Of a DNA stretch of 9,527 nt, positions 1-6,109 are shown in pieces; positions within the stretch are counted from its first letter, which is position 1; each line of letters starts with the position of its first letter. Source of the stretch: an uncultured Gemmatimonadota bacterium (GTDB lineage: Bacteria > Gemmatimonadota > Gemmatimonadetes > Gemmatimonadales > Gemmatimonadaceae); contig CAMLHT010000141.1 in the NCBI GenBank assembly GCA_946479895.1, positions 1 through 9,527 on the forward strand. Reading direction: 5' to 3'. The translations under genes and the position numbers were made by a program. The notes below the pieces were generated by a model. That model was not told where the DNA came from. It made no database searches and worked only from the letters and a program-made list of their open reading frames with translations.

Positions 1-450
1 CTGCGCGACGCCGCGACGTGGACGCGGGGCGGTGAAACGGCGACGCCGGATCTCGCGACCGCCGATCTCGCGGTGAAGGGCATCCTCATGATCGAGACGC
101 CCACCGCCTTCGCGCCGCAGGTCGCCGGAAGCTCCACGGTGCAGAACGCATTCGATCTTGCCGGCAACGGTATCGTGAACAATTCGACCGTCGCGGCCAC
201 GGCCTTGTTCACGGCGTTCCCGGCGACGACCAGCGCGACGACGACCGCGGCGAGCCTCGACTGGACGCCTGTTGCCGGCTCCGCCGCGACGAGCGGTGGC
301 TTCGCGACCTTCAGCGGCAAGCTCGCCGCCGCGGTGGCGACGCCCCTCGCGAGTGGCAGTGGCGCCGTCGCCGGCACGAGCTACGTGGGTGCCGCGCAGC
401 CCGGCGGGCCGAAATGGTGGGCGGGCTGGACGACCTACGCCCAGAAGTGA
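1..450 (+). CDS. C-terminal part of an exported/surface protein of unknown function (5' end outside window)
   Basis: Frame 1 is open from the first base, so this is the tail of a longer gene; 149 residues are visible and the stop is TGA at 448-450. The visible part is rich in Ala, Thr, Ser and Gly, with very few Cys or Lys, as in extracellular beta-rich proteins. Stretches such as AFDLAGNGIVNN and GSGAVAGTSYVGA look like short beta-strand and turn repeats. It ends in an aromatic tail, PKWWAGWTTYAQK. From memory, similar 'YxGA...W..GWT' endings close many large secreted proteins of Gemmatimonadota and Bacteroidota, often ones predicted to be beta-helical; that is recall, not a search result. 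An in-frame ATG at 88-90 and a GTG at 73-75 are internal codons, not believable starts. The following lipoprotein gene overlaps the stop codon, so the two may be co-transcribed. The molecular function is not recognisable. Confidence 0.75.
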   Translation: MRDAATWTRGGETATPDLATADLAVKGILMIETPTAFAPQVAGSSTVQNAFDLAGNGIVNNSTVAATALFTAFPATTSATTTAASLDWTPVAGSAATSGGFATFSGKLAAAVATPLASGSGAVAGTSYVGAAQPGGPKWWAGWTTYAQK

Positions 451-1067
451 TGATGCGAGCCTTCCTGGTCCCGAGCGTCGCCCTCATGGCGGCGCTCGGC
501 GGCTGCCGCGAGGTGCGGGGCGGGGCGCCGGCGGAAGACACCTCGTATCGGACGCGGCCGGGCTATGTGATCGACAGCGTGAAGCCGCCCGAGATCGAGC
601 TCGCCGAGTTCCGCGCCCGCGTCGGGCCGGCGCCCACCCGGTTCCACGATGGCGCGACCACCTTCGATGGACTGATGTCGGCCTTCGCCCGTGCGGTCGA
701 AGGCAACGACAGCCTCGCGCTTCAGCGCATGCAGCTCGATGCCGCTGAATTCGCCTGGCTCGTCTATCCGTCGTCGCCGTACACGAGGCCGCCGTATCGC
801 CAGTCGCCGGACCTCGCCTGGCTCCAGCTGCGCGCAGGCGACACCGGCCTGCGGCGTCTGCTCGCGCGCCGCGGTGGTGCCCCGCTCAGGATCGCCGGAC
901 ACCACTGCGATCCCGAACCCGTCGTCGAAGGCGACAACCGCCTCTGGCGTCACTGCGCCGTGAACACGCTGCGCCAGTTGGGCGACACGGTGCGTGAACG
1001 ACTGTTCGGCGTCGTCATCGAGCGCCACGGCCACTTCAAGTTTGCGTCGTACCAGAACCAGTACTGA
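450..1067 (+). CDS. Putative lipoprotein of unknown function, 205 aa
   Basis: The start is set at ATG 450-452, which shares one base with the preceding TGA (TGATG). A second ATG follows at once at 453. An in-frame ATG at 414 would add 12 residues ahead of the signal peptide and is less likely. Residues 1-18 form a short signal peptide (MMRAFLVPSVALMAALGG) followed by Cys19, an acceptable lipobox (L-G-G-C), so the product should be lipid-anchored outside the inner membrane. The mature part has a helical stretch around residues 66-100, then a distinctive block at 100-127 containing FAWLVYPSSPYTRPPYRQSP. A C-terminal alpha/beta-looking segment contains LFGVVIERHGHFKFASY. Cys153 and Cys169 could pair as a disulfide. 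I recall related hypothetical proteins in Gemmatimonadota with the same Y-P-x-S-P-(Y/F)-x-R-P-P-Y block, but no function is known to me. The gene ends 3 bases before the convergent kinase gene. Confidence 0.8.
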   Translation: MMRAFLVPSVALMAALGGCREVRGGAPAEDTSYRTRPGYVIDSVKPPEIELAEFRARVGPAPTRFHDGATTFDGLMSAFARAVEGNDSLALQRMQLDAAEFAWLVYPSSPYTRPPYRQSPDLAWLQLRAGDTGLRRLLARRGGAPLRIAGHHCDPEPVVEGDNRLWRHCAVNTLRQLGDTVRERLFGVVIERHGHFKFASYQNQY

Positions 1068-1070
1068 CGC

Positions 1071-2774
1071 TCAGCTGTTCCGCATCCTGATGTAGATGCT
1101 CGTGCCGGAGCCAGGCACGCTCTCCGCGCCGACCCGGCCGCCGTGCGCCTCGACGAGGTGGCGGACGATGGCCAGGCCGAGCCCGGTGCCGCCGTCCGCG
1201 CGGGAGCGCGACGGATCGGCGCGATAGAAGCGCTCGAAGATGCGACCGAGATGCTCGGGCGCGATCCCGATCCCGGTATCCCGGACGGCGATGACGACTT
1301 CGTCGTCCGCGCGGCGCGCCGAGACAGTCACGCTGCCGGCCGGCGTGTACCGGATGGCGTTCTCGATGAGGTTCGAGAGCACCTGGCGCAGCGCGGTGGG
1401 GTCGAACCGGACCGTCCGCGCGTCGGCTTCGATCTCGACCGAGAGCGACAATCCCTTTGCCGCCGCCGCTGGCCGGAAGACCGTGACGAGGTCGGACACG
1501 ACCGTCTCGAGGTCGACGTCGGCGGGTTTCGGGGTCCACGCGCTCGATTCGTAGCGCGAAAGGTCGAGGAGGTCGTCGACGATGCGCTGCATCCGCGAAG
1601 TGTTCGCGGTGACCAGGTCCAGGAAGCGTTCCCGGTCGCGATCGCTGAGCGCCGGATCGCGCAGCGTCTCGGCGAATCCGCCGATCACCGTGAGCGGCGT
1701 CTTGAGCTCGTGGGACACGTTCGCCACGAAGTCCCGCCGCACGATCTCGAGCCGGCGGCGCTCGGTCAGGTCGAGGACGGCGAGGACGGCGCCTCCGGCC
1801 GGGAGCGGCCGGGCGGTGAGCGCGACGGTGCGCTCGCCGATCGCCGCTTCCACCGAATCGATCACGCCGCCCATGATCGCTGCGGACAGCGCCTGCCGGA
1901 GGGGAGCGCCAAGCGCCAGCGCCGTGGCCGCGAAGGGCAGGGGATCGGTGGTCGCGAAGAGCTGCCGCGCCGCCTCGTTCATGCGCACGACGGTCCCGCG
2001 CGCGTCCACGGCGACGATGGCTTCGTCCAGCGACTCGATGATGGCGACGAGACGTCCATCCTCGTCCGACATCTCCTGGAGCCTGCGACGCAGCTCGTCG
2101 GTCATCCGGCTCACGGACGCCGCGAGGTCGCCCACCTCACCGGATGCCATCAGCGCCGGCCTCCGACCGAGGTCGCCGGCGGCGATGGCGCGGGTGACGT
2201 CGCGCAATTCGACGATGGGCCGCGACACGTGCCGGGAGAACAGCGTCGCCAGCACGATCGCGCCGAGCAGGGCGATCAGCGACGCGACGATCACGTCGCG
2301 CCGCGCGCCCCTGACGATCTCGCTGAACCTCGATGTCCCGATCGACACCCGCACGAAGCCATGAGGATGGCGGATCGCGACGTACATCTCCTCGTCTCCC
2401 GCCGAGGCGCTGGACCGGATGGAGCGGCCGACGCCCGCGGCGCGGGCCTGGATCACCTCCGGCCGCGTCCCGTGGTTCTCCAGGCGGCGCAGGCCTTCCC
2501 CGTCGAATTCGCTGTCGCCCAGCACGACGCCGGTCGAGTCGATGAGGGTCACGCGTCGCTGGAGCGCCGCTCCCGCCCCATCGGCGATCGGCTCGGCCTC
2601 GGTGGGCCGCGTGCTCCACATGACGCCGACGAGTCTCGCTTCGCGGGCGAGCTCGTCCTCGGTATCCGCCGCCAGCCGGTCGGTCAGCCGCGTTCCGGCA
2701 AGCACCACGATGGCCGCCACCAGCGCGCCGATGACCACGAGCAGGCCGGCGAGCAGCCGGGTGGAGAGCCTCAT
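1071..2774 (-). CDS. phoR: PhoR-like sensor histidine kinase, 567 aa
   Basis: The start is ATG 2774-2772, which overlaps the TGA of the response-regulator gene by one base (TGATG). Upstream in-frame codons lie inside that gene and read as non-protein-like sequence. Domain order: membrane segment at residues 7-27; extracytoplasmic sensor region at about 28-158, with a PAS/Cache-like stretch around VTLIDSTGVVLGDSEFDGEG; second membrane segment at about 161-179; HAMP at about 180-232; PAS-like domain at about 236-335 (IIESLDEAIVAVDARGTVVRMN); HisKA with the H-box SHELKTP, phosphoacceptor His355; and an ATPase domain with N-box NLIENAIRY (468-476), G1 DTGIG (499-503) and G2 GGTGLGLA (528-535). 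This TM-Cache-TM-HAMP-PAS-HisKA layout is typical of PhoR-type kinases, which phosphorylate PhoB under phosphate limitation. The actual stimulus cannot be read from sequence, and other OmpR-class pairs share the architecture. All catalytic motifs are intact. Confidence 0.93.
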   Translation of the reverse strand: MRLSTRLLAGLLVVIGALVAAIVVLAGTRLTDRLAADTEDELAREARLVGVMWSTRPTEAEPIADGAGAALQRRVTLIDSTGVVLGDSEFDGEGLRRLENHGTRPEVIQARAAGVGRSIRSSASAGDEEMYVAIRHPHGFVRVSIGTSRFSEIVRGARRDVIVASLIALLGAIVLATLFSRHVSRPIVELRDVTRAIAAGDLGRRPALMASGEVGDLAASVSRMTDELRRRLQEMSDEDGRLVAIIESLDEAIVAVDARGTVVRMNEAARQLFATTDPLPFAATALALGAPLRQALSAAIMGGVIDSVEAAIGERTVALTARPLPAGGAVLAVLDLTERRRLEIVRRDFVANVSHELKTPLTVIGGFAETLRDPALSDRDRERFLDLVTANTSRMQRIVDDLLDLSRYESSAWTPKPADVDLETVVSDLVTVFRPAAAAKGLSLSVEIEADARTVRFDPTALRQVLSNLIENAIRYTPAGSVTVSARRADDEVVIAVRDTGIGIAPEHLGRIFERFYRADPSRSRADGGTGLGLAIVRHLVEAHGGRVGAESVPGSGTSIYIRMRNS

Positions 2775-3487
2775 CAGCTTCGGCCGTGGCCGGCCCGCAG
2801 GCGATAGCCGAACCCGCGCACGGTCTCCAACAGGTCGCCGGCCGACCCGAGCTTCGACCGCAGGCGCTGCACGTGCATGTCCACCGTGCGCGTCTGGATG
2901 TCGGGCGCCGCGTCCCACACGGATTCGAGCAGCTTCGCCCGGTCCTGCACGCGGCCGCGGCGTTCGGCGAGCAGGAGGAGGAGCTTGTACTCGGTGGCCG
3001 TCAGGTCGACCTCCTGCCCATCGACGCGGACGCGATGCTCGCCGCGGTCGATCTCGATCGGCCCGATCGCGATCACGTCGGCGCGCGTGTTCTTCGTCAT
3101 GCGGCGAAGGATCGCGCCGACCCTCAGCACGAGCTCCTGGGGGCTGAACGGCTTGGTCAGGTAGTCGTCCGCGCCGAGCGCGAGACCGCGAATCCGGTCT
3201 TCCTCCTCCTTGCGCGCCGTCAGCATCAGCACCGCGATGTCCCTCGTGGCCGGCGTCGCGCGAAGCTCCTCCAGCACGTCGTACCCGGACTTGCCGGGGA
3301 GCATCAGGTCGAGGATCACCAGCGCCGGCAGCTCCTGCTTCGCCGCGCGCACCGCCTCGATGCCGTCCGAGGCGGTGGACACCCGGTATCCATGCTTGAC
3401 CAGGTGATAGACGACGAGCGAGATGATGTCCGCCTCGTCGTCGACGACGAGGATGCGTTCACCGGCGGACGCGGGTGCTCCGCTCAC
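2774..3487 (-). CDS. phoB: PhoB/OmpR-family response regulator, 237 aa
   Basis: The gene starts at GTG 3487-3485 and is preceded by a G-rich run (GGGGGGC, about 5-12 bases upstream) that could serve as a ribosome binding site. An N-terminal receiver domain (about residues 10-125) has the acidic pair Asp16/Asp17, phosphoacceptor Asp60 (LVILDLMLPGKSG), Thr88 and Lys110 (YLTKPF). After a short linker comes an OmpR/PhoB winged-helix DNA-binding domain (about 136-233), including LTATEYKLLLLLAERRGRV and TVDMHVQRLRSKLG and ending in ETVRGFGYRLR. The product should bind direct-repeat operators as a dimer and activate or repress transcription once phosphorylated by the kinase encoded directly downstream. 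The udk stop lies only 22 bases upstream, so udk, this gene and the kinase gene probably form one transcript. The PhoB assignment rests on overall resemblance (LDLMLPG, MLTAR, the effector-domain sequence) and the paired PhoR-like kinase. A differently tuned OmpR-class regulator is the alternative. Confidence 0.92.
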   Translation of the reverse strand: MSGAPASAGERILVVDDEADIISLVVYHLVKHGYRVSTASDGIEAVRAAKQELPALVILDLMLPGKSGYDVLEELRATPATRDIAVLMLTARKEEEDRIRGLALGADDYLTKPFSPQELVLRVGAILRRMTKNTRADVIAIGPIEIDRGEHRVRVDGQEVDLTATEYKLLLLLAERRGRVQDRAKLLESVWDAAPDIQTRTVDMHVQRLRSKLGSAGDLLETVRGFGYRLRAGHGRS

Positions 3488-3509
3488 GGCCGCCCCCCGT
3501 CCACGTGGC

Positions 3510-4151
3510 TCACTCTCCGCCTGCCCGCGCCGCGGCGAGTCGACCCTGCACCCGCGCGACGAGCATTTCCACGGCCACCGGATTGTGGCCCCCGCGCGGC
3601 ACGATGACGTCCGCGTAGCGCTTGCTCGTCTCCACGAACTGGAGGTGCATGGGCTGCACGGTGGTGAGGTACTGCTCCAGGATCTCCTCCAGCGGCCGGC
3701 CGCGCTTCGCCATGTCGCGCTTGATGCGGCGGATCAGCCGGATGTCCGCGTCGGCGTCCACGAAGACCTTCACGTCGCAGAGATCCCGGACCCGCTGGTC
3801 GACGAACAGCAGGATGCCGTCCACGACCACCACATCGGTCGGCTCGACCCGCTGCGGGTCCGCTCGCCGCGTATGCGTGACGAAATCGTACACCGGCTTG
3901 TCGATCGGCTCGCGCCGGTGCAGGCGCGTCAGGTGGTCGATCAGCAGGTCCCAATCGAAGGCGTCGGGGTGATCCCAGTTGATGGCTTTCCGCTCCTCGA
4001 GGGAGAGGTGCGCGAAATTTCTGTAGTACCCATCCATGTCGATCGCGCACATCGAGCCGGCGCCGAGAGCCTTGAGGACGTTCTTCGCGACCGTGGACTT
4101 TCCGGAGCCGGACCCGCCGGCGATTCCGATGATCAGGGGCTGAGCGCTCAT
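3510..4151 (-). CDS. udk: Uridine kinase (uridine/cytidine kinase), 213 aa
   Basis: This enzyme phosphorylates uridine and cytidine to UMP and CMP with GTP or ATP, the key pyrimidine salvage step in the cytoplasm. The Walker A loop is GGSGSGKST (residues 12-20). The nucleoside-binding region includes DMDGYYR (38-44), NWDHPDAFDWDLL (58-70) and YDFVTHTR (88-95). A Walker-B-like strand reads VVVVDGILLF, with Asp where many homologues have Glu, and the Arg-rich lid is RLIRRIKRDMAKRGR (138-152). The start ATG 4151-4149 gives a 213-residue protein, the usual family length. A GTG at 4226 would add 25 poorly conserved-looking residues and is disfavoured, although neither start has a clear Shine-Dalgarno sequence. 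It appears to be the first gene of a minus-strand operon with the two-component pair. It is divergent from a nucleotidase/purine-salvage operon, which fits a shared role in nucleoside recovery. Confidence 0.95.
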   Translation of the reverse strand: MSAQPLIIGIAGGSGSGKSTVAKNVLKALGAGSMCAIDMDGYYRNFAHLSLEERKAINWDHPDAFDWDLLIDHLTRLHRREPIDKPVYDFVTHTRRADPQRVEPTDVVVVDGILLFVDQRVRDLCDVKVFVDADADIRLIRRIKRDMAKRGRPLEEILEQYLTTVQPMHLQFVETSKRYADVIVPRGGHNPVAVEMLVARVQGRLAAARAGGE

Positions 4152-4206
4152 TGCGACTGACGTGAAGGAAGCTGCCGGGTCCGGCGCCGCTGGGAAAGCG
4201 ATCGCG

Positions 4207-4224
4207 CTGTCACGATTCTGTATC
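4207..4224 (+). promoter_or_regulatory. Candidate Pho box (PhoB operator)
   Basis: The sequence reads CTGTCAC-GATT-CTGTATC: two 7-base half-sites in direct repeat, separated by four AT-rich bases, so the CTGT cores recur every 11 bases. The E. coli Pho box is two CTGTCAT-like half-sites with the same 11-base period. The first half-site matches that consensus at six of seven positions, the second mainly in CTGT. It points toward the nucleotidase gene, about 90 bases upstream of its ATG, and lies 56 bases upstream of udk in the other direction. A PhoB-like regulator is encoded in the same locus. The operator preference in this lineage is unknown to me, so the call is tentative. Confidence 0.4.
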
Positions 4225-4251
4225 ACCGGGCCGCCTGCAAGCTCACCCGCC

Positions 4252-4267
4252 TTGCTCCGCCGAGCAA
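4252..4267. repeat. Perfect inverted repeat, 6-bp arms
   Basis: TTGCTC at 4252-4257 and GAGCAA at 4262-4267 are exact reverse complements around a CGCC spacer. This is downstream of the candidate Pho box, in the likely leader of the nucleotidase transcript. It could be an RNA hairpin or an operator. Confidence 0.55.
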
Positions 4268-4268
4268 T

Positions 4269-4289
4269 GCTGTCGACTCCCTCGACAGC
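4269..4289. repeat. Perfect inverted repeat, 8-bp arms
   Basis: GCTGTCGA at 4269-4276 and TCGACAGC at 4282-4289 are exact reverse complements around a CTCCC loop. It begins two bases after the preceding inverted repeat and ends 24 bases before the nucleotidase ATG. No T-run follows, so it is not a classical intrinsic terminator. A dimeric-repressor operator or a leader hairpin are the plausible roles. Confidence 0.6.
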
Positions 4290-4313
4290 CGCGCCCGCGC
4301 TAGCATTCCCTCG

Positions 4314-5867
4314 ATGCGCCGACTGCTACTCCTTGCCCTGGGCCTGGGCTGCGCCCCGCCGGGGCCACCGGAATCAGCCCCGGGCCCGATCGTGTCCGGG
4401 CCCGCTGCTGCCGTACAGCCCTCGCCGATGCAGCCGCAGCGGCTGCGCGTCATCGGCACCAACGACTTCCACGGAGCCCTCGAGCCGCGGCCGGATGACG
4501 CCGACGCGATGCGCGGCGGCGCCGCCTACGTCGCCGGGGCCATCCGCGCCGCCGAGCGCGAGTGCCGCCAGCCCGAGTGCGTCACCATCCTCCTCGACGG
4601 CGGCGACATGTTCCAGGGCAGCCCGGCCTCGAACTTCGTATTCGGCCGCTCGGTCGTCGGGTTCTACAACTACATGGGGTACTCCGCCGCGGCCCTGGGC
4701 AACCACGAGTTCGACTGGGGCCAGGACACCCTCCGCGCGCTCATGCGCGCCGCCGCGTATCCCATCCTTGGCGCCAACGTCCGCTACCGCGATGGCCGCG
4801 ACGTCCCCTGGATCCCCAACGACACCATCGTCCAGCGCGGACCGTTCCGCGTCGGCATCATCGGGGTTTCGACGGTCGAGACCCCGACCACGACGATCGC
4901 CGCCAGCGTCGCCGACCTCCAGTTCGCCGACCCCGCGCCGATCATCGACAGCATCGCGCCGAAGCTGCGCGAGCGCGGCGCCGACTTCGTGATCGTCATC
5001 GGCCACGTCGGCGCCCGCTGCGCGGCGGCGTGCGCCGGCGAGGCGATCGACATCGCCAACCGGATCACCACCAGGATCGACGCGGTCGTGAGCGGCCACT
5101 CCCACACCCGCGTCGACACCGAGGTGCGCGGCGTCCCCGTCGTGCAGGCCCGCTCCCGCGGCCAGGCGATCGAGGTCGTGGACCTGTACTCGTCGGGCGC
5201 CCCGCCGGCGCGCCAGATCCGCGAGCTCTACACCGATTCCATCACCGCCGACGCCGACGTGGCGAACATCGTCGCCGAGGCGAATCGTCATCTCGACCTC
5301 GTCGCGCCGCAGGTGAACCGCCGCGTCGCGACCATCGCCCAGACCATGCGGCCCGGCGCGCAGAACGCGCTCGGCAACCTGATCGCCGACGCGATGCGCG
5401 TGGTGGCCGGTGGCGACATCGGCATCATGAACTCGGCCGGCGTCCGACAGACGTTGCGCGCCGGGCCGGCGACCTACGGCACCCTCTTCGAGGTCCAGCC
5501 CTTCGGCAACAAGCTGGTGCGCGTTCGCGTGCGCGGCGCCGACCTGCGCGCGTACTTCGCGCGGGCGCTCGAGCGCGGCACCCCGAACTTCCACGTCAGC
5601 GGCGCGCGCATCGTGTACCACGCCGGCGCCACGCCCGGACTGGACAGCCTGACGGTTCTCGGGCGGCCCGTCGACGACCAGGCTACCTATACGGTCGTCC
5701 TCAACGACTTTTCGGCCGGCGGGGGCGACCGGCTCGGCTTCGGGTCGGCGGCCATCAGCACGATGCCGGCGAACATCGTCGACCTCGACGCCTTCATCGC
5801 CTATCTCTCGAGCCTGCCGCAGCCCGTCGTGCCACCGGCCGGCGATCGCGTCATCCGCAGACCATGA
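4314..5867 (+). CDS. Exported bifunctional metallophosphatase/5'-nucleotidase (UshA/YfkN family), 517 aa
   Basis: This enzyme should hydrolyse nucleotides, and perhaps cyclic nucleotides or UDP-sugars, outside the cytoplasm to nucleoside plus phosphate. A hydrophobic N-terminus (residues 4-12) ends at Cys13 in GLGC, a degenerate lipobox, so it may be a lipoprotein or simply secreted. The calcineurin-like domain (about 44-290) carries the metal and catalytic motifs NDFHG (Asp51, His53), DGGD (Asp98), GNHEFD (Asn130, His131), IGH (His231) and GHSH (His262, His264). The C-terminal 5'-nucleotidase domain (about 335-490) has NALGNLIADAM, EVQPFGN (Phe397) and NDFSAGGGD (Phe466). These last two place the paired aromatic residues that stack on the nucleobase in UshA-type enzymes. 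Its length is normal for the family and no motif is lost. The stop overlaps the next ATG (ATGA), opening a four-gene purine-salvage operon. The adjacent candidate Pho box suggests control by phosphate supply. Confidence 0.93.
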   Translation: MRRLLLLALGLGCAPPGPPESAPGPIVSGPAAAVQPSPMQPQRLRVIGTNDFHGALEPRPDDADAMRGGAAYVAGAIRAAERECRQPECVTILLDGGDMFQGSPASNFVFGRSVVGFYNYMGYSAAALGNHEFDWGQDTLRALMRAAAYPILGANVRYRDGRDVPWIPNDTIVQRGPFRVGIIGVSTVETPTTTIAASVADLQFADPAPIIDSIAPKLRERGADFVIVIGHVGARCAAACAGEAIDIANRITTRIDAVVSGHSHTRVDTEVRGVPVVQARSRGQAIEVVDLYSSGAPPARQIRELYTDSITADADVANIVAEANRHLDLVAPQVNRRVATIAQTMRPGAQNALGNLIADAMRVVAGGDIGIMNSAGVRQTLRAGPATYGTLFEVQPFGNKLVRVRVRGADLRAYFARALERGTPNFHVSGARIVYHAGATPGLDSLTVLGRPVDDQATYTVVLNDFSAGGGDRLGFGSAAISTMPANIVDLDAFIAYLSSLPQPVVPPAGDRVIRRP

Positions 5868-6109
5868 ACCGACCTGACTCATTGCGCGTCTTCATCGACG
5901 CCCGCGGCGTCGACGTGAAGCCCGGCGCCACCGCCATCGACGCGGTCGAGGCCTATGACAGGACTCTCGCCCTGGCGGTGCGCCAGGGCGAGAAGATCCT
6001 GACCGACAGTCGCGGCCTCCCCGTCGACAGTGACGCGACGCTCGAATCCGGCGCCATCTTCCGCCTCGTCTCCCGCCGCGATCGCAGTGCCGCAGCAGAC
6101 GCCGAGTAA
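5864..6109 (+). CDS. Small beta-grasp-like protein of unknown function, 81 aa
   Basis: The start ATG 5864-5866 overlaps the nucleotidase stop as ATGA, a typical translational-coupling arrangement; the stop is TAA at 6107-6109. The protein begins MNRPDSLRVFIDARGVDVKP. The predicted order is strand (SLRVFIDARG), strand (VDVKPG), helix (TAIDAVEAYDRTLALAVRQG), strand (KILTDSRG) and a final loop-strand, ATLESGAIFRLVSR. The pattern (start-proximal VFI-A, a helix opening with AIDAV, and a closing 'L.sGaifrlv') resembles MoaD/ThiS-type ubiquitin folds. It lacks the C-terminal Gly-Gly those sulfur carriers need and ends instead in the polar SAAADAE. I do not recognise a named family. There is no signal peptide, so it should be cytoplasmic. 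The coding frame is supported by its tight fit between two firm genes and by sensible composition. The next gene starts 23 bases before its end. Confidence 0.72.
   Translation: MNRPDSLRVFIDARGVDVKPGATAIDAVEAYDRTLALAVRQGEKILTDSRGLPVDSDATLESGAIFRLVSRRDRSAAADAE

Larger units (their letters stand above)
4152..4313. promoter_or_regulatory. Divergent intergenic control region between udk-phoBR and the nucleotidase operon
   Basis: These 162 bases separate two oppositely transcribed operons and must hold both promoters. They contain a candidate Pho box (4207-4224) and two adjacent perfect inverted repeats (4252-4267 and 4269-4289). No convincing sigma-70 -35/-10 pair is visible on either strand; the best plus-strand -10 candidate after the Pho box is the weak TGCAAG at 4236-4241. 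No clear Shine-Dalgarno sequence precedes either start codon. Confidence 0.7.

Noticed and set aside
50..73. Short repeat GATCTCGCG at 50-58 and 65-73
   Set aside because: It encodes a repeated Asp-Leu-Ala within the coding frame and probably reflects protein sequence and GC bias, not a DNA element.
1143..2807. 554-residue open frame on the plus strand, antisense to the histidine kinase gene
   Set aside because: It is Arg/Asp/Gly/His-rich with no recognisable motif, as expected for the complement of a high-GC gene. The minus-strand kinase has complete domains over the same stretch.
4152..4226. N-terminal extension of udk to GTG 4226
   Set aside because: The family starts a few residues before the P-loop, and ATG 4151 gives the usual 213 residues. 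The extension would also cover the Pho-box candidate.
4562..5863. Long upstream extension of the small-protein frame (515 residues in total)
   Set aside because: The part before ATG 5864 overlaps the nucleotidase in another frame and is Arg/Pro-rich nonsense. Only the last 81 residues look like protein.
4374..5882. 502-residue minus-strand open frame opposite the nucleotidase gene
   Set aside because: It is low-complexity and rich in Val/Ala/Asp/Gly/Arg, with no motifs; it is a shadow of the well-supported nucleotidase.
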